DNA of 64,000 nucleotides from Pseudobdellovibrionaceae bacterium (GCA_016719575.1 JADJYV010000006.1:186001-250000); one strand, 5' to 3'. Positions 33,921 to 41,958 are shown, numbered from the stretch's first letter. Translations and numbers: made by a program. The notes: generated by a model from the letters alone, not told the origin.

Positions 33921-34892
33921 TTAATGACTCGAAGCTTTCAGAAATTCTTCAATCAATTTGAGATCTTCCAGAGAGTTTGTATTAAAAACCTTAAAGGCAT
34001 CGCTATCAATCTTTTTAAGCAGTCCAGTGACGACTTTTCCAGTTCCACATTCAATGCATTTTGTTAAATTTTCCTTTTTCAAAAGCTCCATACTTTCGGT
34101 CCAGCGCACTGGAGCTGAAACTTGCCGGATTAAATTTTCACGCAACTGGTCTGGAGAGTTTTCAAACTGGGCCGTATAGTTTTGCACAATCCTAAACTGT
34201 GGAGATTTAAACGGAATTTCCATTAGAACCGCTCGCATTCTATCTTCGGCGGGAGACATCATTTCGCAGTGAAACGGGGCTGATACATTTAACGGGATCA
34301 GCTTTGCCCGGCGTGGTGGCTCAGCAAATATCTCTGGTTTAAAGTTGCTCTTAAGCCACTCGATTGCCTTCATAGAACCACTCAACACAATCTGCCCAGG
34401 ACAATTGAAATTGGCAGGAGAAAGAGGCCCCAAAGCCGAAGTTTTTACAACATAGTCACATAAGAACTGAGACTGTTCGGGGTCAAGACCGAGGGTCGCG
34501 ATCATGCCTCCTTGCCCCACAGGAACAGCAGATTGCATGGCTTGCCCACGAATACGAACCGCACGCATAGCAGCTTCGAAATCCAGGACTTGGGCAGCAA
34601 CCAAGGCTGCATATTCACCGATGGAGTGACCGGCCGCAGCTGAGATTTTTAAATGAAATTCTGCTCGCAAGACACGTTGAGTTGCAGTTGAGACCAAAAG
34701 CAACGCCGGCTGAGTGTTTTCAGTGAGCGCAAGATCGCTCTCTGCGCCATCAAAACATAGCTTTTTAAGATCAAAGGAAAGGGCGTGGCTGGCTTCTTCG
34801 AAGGTCTCTCTGGCAATCTTAAAGTTATCATAGAGAAATCGCCCCATTCCAGGCTGTTGACTGCCTTGTCCGGGGAATAAAAGTGTCATCAT
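33921..34892 (-). CDS. fabD: Malonyl-CoA:ACP transacylase
   Basis: Transfers malonyl from CoA to ACP, 323 aa. FPGQGSQQPGMG is at the N-terminus, the nucleophile motif GHSIGEY near residue 95, and the catalytic His in APFHCEMM near residue 205. The first of two adjacent ATGs is chosen, with GAGG 9 bp upstream. It starts 3 bp after fabH ends. Confidence 0.95.
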   Translation of the reverse strand: MMTLLFPGQGSQQPGMGRFLYDNFKIARETFEEASHALSFDLKKLCFDGAESDLALTENTQPALLLVSTATQRVLRAEFHLKISAAAGHSIGEYAALVAAQVLDFEAAMRAVRIRGQAMQSAVPVGQGGMIATLGLDPEQSQFLCDYVVKTSALGPLSPANFNCPGQIVLSGSMKAIEWLKSNFKPEIFAEPPRRAKLIPLNVSAPFHCEMMSPAEDRMRAVLMEIPFKSPQFRIVQNYTAQFENSPDQLRENLIRQVSAPVRWTESMELLKKENLTKCIECGTGKVVTGLLKKIDSDAFKVFNTNSLEDLKLIEEFLKASSH

Positions 34893-34895
34893 AGC

Positions 34896-35891
34896 TTAAT
34901 ACCTCATAAGCAAACTGCCGCTTGTTAGGCCCGCTCCAAAAGCGGTAAGTAGGATCATCTGACCACGTTTGATTTTGCCCGCATCTTTTGCGATTTGGAA
35001 AGCGAGAGGAATTGAGGCTGCCGAGGTGTTCCCGGTTTCATCAACACTCACTACAACTTTGTCTTTTGGAAAGCCAAAGCGCTCCGCAACCGCCTCAATA
35101 ATGCGGTTGTTTGCCTGATGCGGAACGAGCCAGTCGACCTCACTCGGATCAACCTTATTTGCATTCAACGCCTCATGACAGCAGGTGCTCATCACTCGAA
35201 CGGCATTTTTAAAAATCTCACGTCCCTTCATTTTCACATACGGCCCCTTTTCAGGTTCGGCCGCTGGAGAAAATGGGTAACCAGTCCCACCTGTAGAAAG
35301 AGTGAGTAAATCACCAAGACTTCCGTCGGCATGAAGGTGAGAGCTGATAATAATATTGGGGTCATTAGCTTGAGCGCGAGTCACAACCCAGGCACCTGCA
35401 CCATCACCGAACAAAATGCAAGTTTCACGATCTGTGTAATCGACAAAGCGGTGTAGAACTTCTGCTCCGACGACAAGTACATTTTTGAACATTCCTGTGC
35501 GAATAAACTGATCAGCAACAGTTAGTCCATAGACAAATCCTGTGCAAGCAGCAGACAGATCAAAAGACATGACGCCCGGGGCACCAAGTTTATGTTGGAG
35601 GGCGCATGCTGTACTTGGCATGATATTATCGCCAGACACCGTGCAAACAATAATTGCATCTAGATCTGTAGCGGAAATGCCTGCATCTTTGAGGGCATTT
35701 TCAGAAGCAATCTTACACAAGTCTGATGTGACCTGGTCTTTGGCAGCAATGTGGCGCTGTTTGATCCCGGTTCTATCCACGATCCATTGATCGTTGGTAT
35801 CCACCATCTTCTCCAAATCAGCGTTTGTTAAAACATTTGGGGGCAGATAAGAACCGGTGCCTGCAACTCGTGATCGAAACATTCCAGCCAT
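34896..35891 (-). CDS. fabH: 3-oxoacyl-ACP synthase III
   Basis: Initiating condensing enzyme joining acetyl-CoA (or branched acyl-CoA) to malonyl-ACP, 331 aa. The catalytic triad is visible: Cys in AACTGFVYGL near residue 115, His in VPHQANNRI, and Asn in GNTSAAS. The ATG has AAGG 7 bp upstream. The substrate preference, and so the fatty-acid type, cannot be told from sequence. Confidence 0.95.
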   Translation of the reverse strand: MAGMFRSRVAGTGSYLPPNVLTNADLEKMVDTNDQWIVDRTGIKQRHIAAKDQVTSDLCKIASENALKDAGISATDLDAIIVCTVSGDNIMPSTACALQHKLGAPGVMSFDLSAACTGFVYGLTVADQFIRTGMFKNVLVVGAEVLHRFVDYTDRETCILFGDGAGAWVVTRAQANDPNIIISSHLHADGSLGDLLTLSTGGTGYPFSPAAEPEKGPYVKMKGREIFKNAVRVMSTCCHEALNANKVDPSEVDWLVPHQANNRIIEAVAERFGFPKDKVVVSVDETGNTSAASIPLAFQIAKDAGKIKRGQMILLTAFGAGLTSGSLLMRY

Positions 35892-35924
35892 GGAGGAGCC
35901 TTAAATCTTAAGTTAAGATCGAAA

Positions 35925-36113
35925 CTAGTTTTTTGCCGCGCTGATTTGCTTACCTTTATAGTAGTAAGCGCCATCTGAAGCTTTCATTGCGCGATGAGGA
36001 CGGACAAGCTCCCCAGTTTTTTTGTCTGTTGCGACAGCAGCGGTCGTTAGGCTGTCATGAGAGCGACGCATGTCGCGACGAGAGCGGGATGTCTTCTTTT
36101 TAGGAGTTGGCAT
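35925..36113 (-). CDS. rpmF: 50S ribosomal protein L32
   Basis: 62-aa basic ribosomal protein with the L32 start MPTPKKKTSRSRRDMRRSHD. The zinc-binding cysteines found in many L32 proteins are absent, so it is the Cys-free variant. It follows the DUF177 gene and precedes fabH, the common DUF177-rpmF-fab order, but without plsX. Confidence 0.95.
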   Translation of the reverse strand: MPTPKKKTSRSRRDMRRSHDSLTTAAVATDKKTGELVRPHRAMKASDGAYYYKGKQISAAKN

Positions 36114-36176
36114 AATTCACCTCTTTAAAACGTTGCAAAGCTTGGTAATCTAACCAAAAGCCAGCAAAAATCAACC

Positions 36177-36731
36177 TTAATTCAACTTAATATTCTTAAG
36201 CGCAGCAAAAGGGGATTCTGGCTTTTCAACTGGCATCTCTTCATTATAGCTAAAACTCTTACCGCGCACGTGGATCCCACAGACTGAACAGTCTCCGTTT
36301 TCGTTCTCCGGCCCTGCTGGATTAAAAGGCGCAGCAATTGCCACAACTTCGTGCAGGTATTCGCCCATATTAAACACGAGGCCGTCGTATTCAGCAACGG
36401 AGGGCCCGTCGTCCACAGCTTCAGAAATGTGATTTACTTTTGCATATTTGCCAGTACGAGTCTCTGTCTGACGCGGGATAAGAATTTCGCGAAAAGTCGG
36501 ATGAATTTTCATTTTAAAATCGAGGCCACAGCGGGAGCAATCTTCTGGGAGTTCACTGCGAATAAAGCCAGACATTTCAAAATCACGTGAGTTTAATGGC
36601 TTTATAAAAAATTCAGCATGAAAAGGGGTGTTGCCAAGAAGATCCTTCAAAACAGCATTAAGTTCGCCAGTTTTAGGTGTACAAACAAAATTTTGACCTT
36701 CTTCTGGAATATCAGAAAGGTTAATGCGCAT
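36177..36731 (-). CDS. YceD/DUF177 family protein
   Basis: 184-aa protein of the YceD family, which is linked to 23S rRNA processing or accumulation and almost always sits next to rpmF, as here. A CSRCGLDF motif near residue 68 and a second CSVCG near residue 152 could bind a metal. GGAGG-like AGG lies 5-6 bp upstream of the ATG. It is the first gene of the rpmF-fab operon, just downstream of a well-formed promoter. Confidence 0.85.
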   Translation of the reverse strand: MRINLSDIPEEGQNFVCTPKTGELNAVLKDLLGNTPFHAEFFIKPLNSRDFEMSGFIRSELPEDCSRCGLDFKMKIHPTFREILIPRQTETRTGKYAKVNHISEAVDDGPSVAEYDGLVFNMGEYLHEVVAIAAPFNPAGPENENGDCSVCGIHVRGKSFSYNEEMPVEKPESPFAALKNIKLN

Positions 36732-36757
36732 AAAGACCTCCGCAAGCAGGGGAGACC

Positions 36758-36786
36758 AATCTAGCCGGATAGCGTTAGATTGGCAA
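36758..36786 (-). promoter_or_regulatory. Sigma-70-type promoter of the DUF177-rpmF-fab operon
   Basis: On the minus strand TTGCCA (36781-36786) and TAGATT (36758-36763) are separated by exactly 17 bp, about 25 bp before the DUF177 start codon. An 8-bp inverted repeat, CCAATCTA/TAGATTGG (36756-36783), covers both boxes and could be an operator for a lipid-sensing repressor. Confidence 0.65.
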
Positions 36787-36853
36787 GGGGTTTTGCTAAA
36801 GCCCGTTTAAATTACCCACACCCAATTTCTAAATGATTGCATCTGGGCTTTCT

Positions 36854-37735
36854 TTAATAATTTCGAAAGACGTCCTGAGCTTGAAGATCTTGCTTAAGCA
36901 GTTTTAAAGTCCTCATCTGTTGAATAAGCGACTGCCACCGCTCGACGGTCATATAACCCAAATGATTTTTCTCCGTTTCTGCTGATTCGATGAGAGGAGC
37001 TTGCGCCGCAGAGCTTTCGGCGAAGGTGGCAGCATCCATCGACTTGTTAAGCGATGCCATAAACTTATTCGTAGGCTCTGGATTTTTAAGATATTCTTTC
37101 CACCCAGAACGGACAGCTTCAACGAATGCCTTGGTTGCCTTGTCATTTTTTAGCATCTCTTCTGAGGTTGCCAGCACTGTCGTGTAAGGATTAAAGCCTT
37201 CGTCCGAAATTAGAAATGTTTTAGTTTTTACACCGGCCTTTTTGGCCAACAAAGGCTCTGAAGTTGCAAAACACTGTTGTGAGTACCTTGAGTCTATTAA
37301 AAATTGAGAAATACCGCCAGAAAGAGGGACTATCTTTAATTTAGATTGAGGATATTTTTGCAACAAAAATTGCGCATAAGAAAGTCCCTTTTGCATTGCT
37401 AAAACACCTTCGGAGGCAAAAACTTCCTTGAGAGATTTAAACCCCAGGGACTCACGGGTCATAATTGCCTGCGGGTTTGTTTGATAAACAGCAAAGATGG
37501 CGGTTATTTTTGAGTTCCTTTCTCTAGCAATCAAGATTTCTTCACCGCTAACTATCGCAAATTGAACCTTACCAGCCCCAAGCATTTGCACAGTGGGGGT
37601 GCCTGAACCACCTTCAACAATTCTAACCTCCAATTGACGCTTTTTGAATTCACCATTTAACTGGGCAGCATAAAATCCACCGAATTGAGGTTCTGCCTTC
37701 CAATTTAACGCCAAAACAAGAAGCATCATTTTCAT
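36854..37735 (-). CDS. NMT1/ThiY-type ABC substrate-binding protein lacking a signal peptide
   Basis: Family of periplasmic binding proteins for pyrimidine precursors, sulfonates or nitrate, 293 aa. It begins MKMMLLVLALNWKAEPQFGG, where LALNWKAEPQFGGFY is already the first beta-strand and ligand loop of the mature fold; no cleavable signal precedes it. AAAGGA lies 6 bp before the ATG. It follows the permease by 2 bp as the last gene of the oxygenase-ATPase-permease-SBP operon. A lost signal sequence, export as a complex, or a real start upstream within the permease are possible explanations. Confidence 0.82.
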   Translation of the reverse strand: MKMMLLVLALNWKAEPQFGGFYAAQLNGEFKKRQLEVRIVEGGSGTPTVQMLGAGKVQFAIVSGEEILIARERNSKITAIFAVYQTNPQAIMTRESLGFKSLKEVFASEGVLAMQKGLSYAQFLLQKYPQSKLKIVPLSGGISQFLIDSRYSQQCFATSEPLLAKKAGVKTKTFLISDEGFNPYTTVLATSEEMLKNDKATKAFVEAVRSGWKEYLKNPEPTNKFMASLNKSMDAATFAESSAAQAPLIESAETEKNHLGYMTVERWQSLIQQMRTLKLLKQDLQAQDVFRNY

Positions 37736-37737
37736 AT

Positions 37738-38505
37738 TTAATCCTTTAAATAAAGACCATAAGGACGGTAATATTGAATAATCTTATGAAGAAGTTTTAA
37801 AAACGAAACACCCAGTATTCCAATGAAGGACAATAAAACCAGGGCGCCAAAAACAATATCAACCCTCTGTTGAGTTCGAGCTGTATCAATCATAGCCCCT
37901 AACCCTCCACCAGCGACAAACTCACCGGCAATAGCCCCAATGACAGCTAGACCGAAAGAAACTTTAAGGGCTGCATAAACTGAAGCATAAGCACTTGGCA
38001 CTCTTAGCTTCCAGAGTTTTTGCCACGGGCTCGCTCGGTATATTCTGAACAGATCAACCTTTCCCTGGTCTAAACTGTTAAGCCCCTGAAGGGCTCCCGC
38101 AATAATTGGAAATATGGAGACAATAAAAGAGGCAGCAATCACGGTAGGCATACCAAAACCAAAATATATCACAAGAAGGGGAGCTATGGCTATCACGGGC
38201 ACGGTTTGAAAAAACACTGCAAATGGCATGACCGCTTGATTCAAAAATTTAGAAAGAGAAAATAAAATCGCGAGAACCATGCCAATTAAAACACTCAAAA
38301 TAAACCCCACCATCGCTCCACTCAGAGTTTCAAAAAAAGCGCTTCTAAAATCCCTCTGATTTTCATAAAGAGTCTTTAGGATTGTGATTGGGGCTGGAAA
38401 CAAAAACTCCGGAAGTAACGAAAACCGCACCATCAACTCAAAGCAAAAAAGAAAAATTAACAACAAAAGGATTGCCGGGAGACTCTCCCTAAACCCATTT
38501 CTCAT
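37738..38505 (-). CDS. ABC transporter permease (SsuC/TauC/ThiX type)
   Basis: 255-aa inner-membrane permease with about six hydrophobic segments. The EAA-like loop is seen at YRASPWQKLWKLRVPSA (about residue 155), then GLAVIGAIAGEFVAGGGLG. It overlaps the ATPase gene by 4 bp upstream and lies 2 bp before the binding protein gene. Together they form a complete sulfonate/nitrate/thiamine-precursor type importer. Confidence 0.9.
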   Translation of the reverse strand: MRNGFRESLPAILLLLIFLFCFELMVRFSLLPEFLFPAPITILKTLYENQRDFRSAFFETLSGAMVGFILSVLIGMVLAILFSLSKFLNQAVMPFAVFFQTVPVIAIAPLLVIYFGFGMPTVIAASFIVSIFPIIAGALQGLNSLDQGKVDLFRIYRASPWQKLWKLRVPSAYASVYAALKVSFGLAVIGAIAGEFVAGGGLGAMIDTARTQQRVDIVFGALVLLSFIGILGVSFLKLLHKIIQYYRPYGLYLKD

Positions 38506-39251
38506 AAAAGAGACGCCCGCATTTTTTCGCCTATCATTGTTACATAATTTTTATATCTCAAAGTCTGCCTTACGCCTTCATCACGTTCACATTCAAAGTT
38601 AATTTTTTCATCTAAAACAAGAAGGCCTTCTTTGGCAGACATCAAAACCACTCTGTCCGCTAAAAACACCGCCTCTAATATGGAATGGGTGACAAAGACG
38701 ATAGTCAATTTTTGCTCAAAACAAATTTTTCGTAACTGACTTTGAAGACCAAAGCGTGTGACCTCATCCAGAGCAGAAAATGGCTCATCCATAAACAATA
38801 AAGTTGGCGTTGAAACAAGAGCACGAGCGATGGATGTTCGCATCTTCATCCCGCCAGATATCTCGTGTGGGAAGTGCTTTGCAAAATCTTCCAGTCCAAC
38901 TCTTTGCAGAGCTTGCATGGATCTTTCATTTTGTTCTTTTTTAGAAAGCTTTGATTTTAATTCGAGAGGAAGTCGCACATTCTCAAGGGTTGTACGCCAC
39001 GGCAAAAGTTCTGCATCCTGAAAGACAAAAGAAAAGGCATCTTTTTTTTGCCACCTTATGACCCCGGCGTCCGGAGTTTCAAGATCTGCCAAGATTTTTA
39101 AAAGTGTAGATTTCCCACATCCGGAAGGACCTAAAAGACAAAGGAGTTCCCCCTCGGAAATCTGCATTGAAAGATCTCTTAAAATGACTTTCGAAAGATA
39201 CTCTTTTTTGAGATGTTCAATCTCCAGTAGAGAAGAAGACGACGGCTCCAA
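38502..39251 (-). CDS. ABC transporter ATPase (SsuB/TauB type)
   Basis: 249-aa ATP-binding subunit. Walker A GPSGCGKST near residue 41, Q-loop FVFQDAELLPW, signature ISGGMKMR (in place of LSGGMRQR), Walker B LLFMDEPFSALD, and switch His in FVTHS. The Q-loop DAELLPW and GGM signature are typical of the nitrate/sulfonate/taurine group. The stop of the oxygenase gene is 3 bp upstream, and the permease overlaps by 4 bp. Confidence 0.92.
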   Translation of the reverse strand: MEPSSSSLLEIEHLKKEYLSKVILRDLSMQISEGELLCLLGPSGCGKSTLLKILADLETPDAGVIRWQKKDAFSFVFQDAELLPWRTTLENVRLPLELKSKLSKKEQNERSMQALQRVGLEDFAKHFPHEISGGMKMRTSIARALVSTPTLLFMDEPFSALDEVTRFGLQSQLRKICFEQKLTIVFVTHSILEAVFLADRVVLMSAKEGLLVLDEKINFECERDEGVRQTLRYKNYVTMIGEKMRASLL

Positions 39252-39254
39252 AAA

Positions 39255-39869
39255 TCAAACCCAATCATAGTTGAAACTAATGCTGATTCGCTCTTTATCA
39301 GCATTGTTTCTTGGAACTTCATGTCGCATCCAGCTTTCAAAAAGAACAACATGACCCTCTTCGGGTTTTAATTCCACGAACCGCTGATTTCGTTCGTGGG
39401 CCTTCGCCTTGCGCGGCGGCGAAGCCATAAAGCCAACCATACGAGGATCCTCAAACTTAATGGAGCTACAATTTTTTGGAGTTTGAACATAGTAAGTACC
39501 GCTAATCACGGAAAGAGGGTGAATATGCATGGTATGAGCAACTCCCTTTGGCATAATATTAATCCAGCAGGTTCGCATTTGAAGGTGCTTCGGATTTATG
39601 TCCATTTCAAGATAGCGAACATACTTTCGCAGGTGTTTGTCGATTTCGTGGCGAAGCTCTTCAGCCGTGCTCGAGACTTCATGCAAATGGCCAATAGACC
39701 CGTAGGAGGTATAGCCCCCTGGGTAATTTCTTTTAGACCACTCAGCACCAGCCTCATCTATCCGTTTAAATTTGAGACAGTCATCAAGCAAGTCCAGGCG
39801 GAGCGCTTTAGCGCCTGTGGTTCTTAGCGGCGAATAATATATTGGAGATGGGAATAAGTTTTTAATCAT
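39255..39869 (-). CDS. Putative 2OG-Fe(II) oxygenase (TIGR02466-like)
   Basis: 204-aa non-haem iron enzyme. A metal-binding pattern is visible: HTMHIHPLSVISGTYYV (first His and neighbouring acidic/His residue), a distal His in ESWMRHEVPRN, and the 2-oxoglutarate-binding Arg in RISISFNYDW. The ATG of MIKNLFPSP is chosen; an upstream TTG is possible. It is the first gene of an operon with a complete ABC importer, analogous in layout to tauABCD, but the oxygenase is of another family and resembles enzymes of unknown substrate. Confidence 0.82.
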   Translation of the reverse strand: MIKNLFPSPIYYSPLRTTGAKALRLDLLDDCLKFKRIDEAGAEWSKRNYPGGYTSYGSIGHLHEVSSTAEELRHEIDKHLRKYVRYLEMDINPKHLQMRTCWINIMPKGVAHTMHIHPLSVISGTYYVQTPKNCSSIKFEDPRMVGFMASPPRKAKAHERNQRFVELKPEEGHVVLFESWMRHEVPRNNADKERISISFNYDWV

Positions 39870-40019
39870 CTTAGTTTGAGACAATACTCAATCCCAGGCT
39901 ATCAATCAAGCTTAGGTCTTCTATAAGGGCAGGCACATGTTAGAAGCTAGACAACTGTGTTCCTTAATTGGCAGTTTCTCGGCCTGAGACCCCATCTGCG
40001 ATTATATGCCCCTTAGGGT

Positions 40020-40035
40020 TGGCACCGCGCTTGCT
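40020..40035 (+). promoter_or_regulatory. Sigma-54 promoter of the small secreted protein gene
   Basis: TGGCACCGCGCTTGCT fits the -24/-12 consensus with GG and GC 12 bp apart. It is almost the same as the promoter at 26806. The ATG at 40083 follows 48 bp downstream. Confidence 0.82.
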
Positions 40036-40082
40036 CTATACGTATATCATAAGACACTTAACAAAATAACTTGGAGGCCCTT

Positions 40083-40421
40083 ATGAAAACAACAATCCTA
40101 TCTCTGATCGTAACCATGATCATCCCCGCCATCTCTTCTGCAAAAGTTGAAGATTTTAATGCCATGATCGCAGAGAATGCAAAATCACAAGAGGTGCTTC
40201 ATACTGACCTTAAAGAACAAATGAATGAGACTCGCCAGGCTCAGTTTAAAGGCGGCAAGAGAGAAGCCGTTGCTCTCACAGAAGAGCTAAGCTCTTTCAA
40301 CTCTCCTACCTCTAAATCATTACTGACCTTTCAAAAAGAAACTCTAGAATATCGCGCTTCTGAACCCAAAAAATTGCAACGTCTTGCGAATGAAATCAAA
40401 CAACACGACGCTGCATTTTAA
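40083..40421 (+). CDS. Small secreted helical protein
   Basis: 112 aa. A signal peptide (residues 1-20, MIIPAISSA) precedes a highly charged, helix-prone mature part (AENAKSQEVLHTDLKEQMNE) that could form a coiled coil; no Cys. GGAGG lies 5 bp before the ATG. It is monocistronic, between a sigma-54 promoter and a strong terminator. No family recognised; likely periplasmic or secreted and made under a specific condition. Confidence 0.75.
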   Translation: MKTTILSLIVTMIIPAISSAKVEDFNAMIAENAKSQEVLHTDLKEQMNETRQAQFKGGKREAVALTEELSSFNSPTSKSLLTFQKETLEYRASEPKKLQRLANEIKQHDAAF

Positions 40422-40446
40422 AGGCAATTGATATAACCCCCTAAAG

Positions 40447-40485
40447 CGGTCAGGACTTCCCCCAGTTCTGGCCGTTTTTCTTTTT
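40447..40485 (+). terminator. Strong terminator after the small secreted protein gene
   Basis: 11-bp stem (with two G-U pairs) from 40447-40457 and 40464-40474, a 6-nt loop, then TTTTTCTTTTT. It lies between convergent genes. Confidence 0.88.
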
Positions 40486-41020
40486 ATAGAATTAATTTTT
40501 TAAGTTCTTGCTGCGAATATACATAATCAGCGTAAATCATGGTGTTAGTGATATTTCTATGCCCCAGGGCAACCTGGACTAAACGCAAGTCCTTGGTTTT
40601 TTGATAGAGCTCAATTGCAAAAGTATGCCTTAACGAATGAAACTTTTTAGGCACTGGACGATAATGATTCCAGATTTGATAAAGACGATCATACGTGATC
40701 GAAAAGAGACGCCGGCCGTCCTGGGCCTCTGAAAAGCGCTGCAAACGCTTAAAAAAATCAGAGTGGAGAGGTATTTCTCGATCGTTTGAGTTCTTCAAAC
40801 CCCGTATAAACACCGATTCATCGTAAGAATTTAAGTCGCCCACAGTTAAATTCAATAGCTCCTGAGCACGAGCCCCTGTTCGCAGGGCTAACGAAATCAG
40901 TAAACAGTTGCGAGGATCCTGATCTTGGTAATCAGTCAGAATCTTCTTCAGTCTTTCAACCTCTGGCGTCATAAGGTACTTATTCTTATTTAAAGAGTAA
41001 CGAATTGATGAATGAGCCAA
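40484..41020 (-). CDS. Compact tyrosine recombinase/integrase
   Basis: Site-specific recombinase catalytic domain with almost no N-terminal core-binding domain, about 178 aa from the chosen TTG (GAGG 5 bp upstream). All catalytic residues are visible: Arg in LRTGARAQELL, Lys in IRGLKNSNDREIPL, HSLRH (His-x2-Arg), His in ALGHRN, and nucleophile Tyr in NTMIYADY. Alternative starts are an ATG at 40972 or a reading open to 41125. No phage or element genes surround it. It may be a remnant of a mobile element, or a small recombinase working on a local site. Confidence 0.75.
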   Translation of the reverse strand: MAHSSIRYSLNKNKYLMTPEVERLKKILTDYQDQDPRNCLLISLALRTGARAQELLNLTVGDLNSYDESVFIRGLKNSNDREIPLHSDFFKRLQRFSEAQDGRRLFSITYDRLYQIWNHYRPVPKKFHSLRHTFAIELYQKTKDLRLVQVALGHRNITNTMIYADYVYSQQELKKLIL

Positions 41021-41416
41021 AAACACCTCGCGACTATTCGAAATGATATGATGGAAACAAACCAAACTTTTGTAAAGAACCTGTATTTTGAAATCAAAAA
41101 TAGGACGACACGCAGAGTCAACCAATTTGGATCACAAATTTAAAATTCCTAAAAAAATCACGATTGAAAATTAAATAGGTAATTCGGCTAGTTAGCACTA
41201 AATAAAATAACTAAAAGCTTTAGTTAAAACCAAGAAAGCCCTTATCAGACCCTTCTTTTCTAAATATAACAGTTAAATTAAGTATTTAGCTTGACCTCGT
41301 CGCAGCTCAAGTGGAAAGCTAATTGTAGTCCACAACGTGGTTTGATGTGCAACACAACGTCGATGTTGTATTATGCAATAGCTACTGCGTTGCGTTACTG
41401 CGGAGGGAGGGGCGGA
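41021..41416. other. AT-rich divergent intergenic region with palindromes
   Basis: About 400 bp between the integrase (minus) and the HTH gene (plus). It is AT-rich and holds TAACTAAA-AGC-TTTAGTTA (41208-41226, perfect 8-bp arms) and an imperfect palindrome ACAACGTCGATGTTGT (41354-41369). These are candidate operators or recombination sites. No convincing ORF or -35/-10 pair was found. Confidence 0.4.
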
Positions 41417-41947
41417 ATGGAAACTGAATCCTTAAACAATGAAATTCTACTTAAGGGTGATCTTAACTCAGTAAAGCAGGACCTCGGTATTCGATCCAAA
41501 ACTTCTCTCAGGATGGTTTATGAGGCCCAAGTTCTGGTCATCAAAAAGCAGCTTGGAAGCCTTGAAAAAATTCGTACGGATTTAGGGCTTTCCCAGAGAA
41601 AAATGAGTCAGTTATTAATGGTCGACCCTTCAGCGTGGACCCGGTGGAACAAGAGTGGGGAAGAAGCGCCACCACATATTTGGCGGGCTCTTCAGTGGTA
41701 CATGGCGCTCCAAGAGAAGATTCCTGGACTCACTCCGCAATATTTTATTGGAAAGGACCCGCAGATTTTGCACGAAAAGGCCCTTTTACAAATCAAGACT
41801 CTCCGCTCTCACTTCGAAGAACAAAATGCCCAAATTTTCGCCGACTTACAGAAAGAGGTGCGTTTTCATCGACGCCTGAGTTACTCCATGATCGCTTTAA
41901 GTCTCGTGATGGCAGCTGCGACTGTCTTTTCATTTGTTACACACTAA
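41417..41947 (+). CDS. Membrane-anchored HTH protein
   Basis: 176 aa. An HTH/XRE-like segment lies near residues 55-80 (LGLSQRKMSQLLMVDPSAWTRW), then a helical region, and a single C-terminal membrane segment (about residues 150-173, SMIALSLVMAAATVFSFV). The start is the ATG following GGAGGGAGGGGCGG, a very strong ribosome site; a longer frame open from 41291 is not supported. It is a tail-anchored DNA-binding-like protein. The Omp85-type gene starts 11 bp after it, so they are one operon. Confidence 0.72.
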   Translation: METESLNNEILLKGDLNSVKQDLGIRSKTSLRMVYEAQVLVIKKQLGSLEKIRTDLGLSQRKMSQLLMVDPSAWTRWNKSGEEAPPHIWRALQWYMALQEKIPGLTPQYFIGKDPQILHEKALLQIKTLRSHFEEQNAQIFADLQKEVRFHRRLSYSMIALSLVMAAATVFSFVTH

Positions 41948-41958
41948 GGATTGTATTT

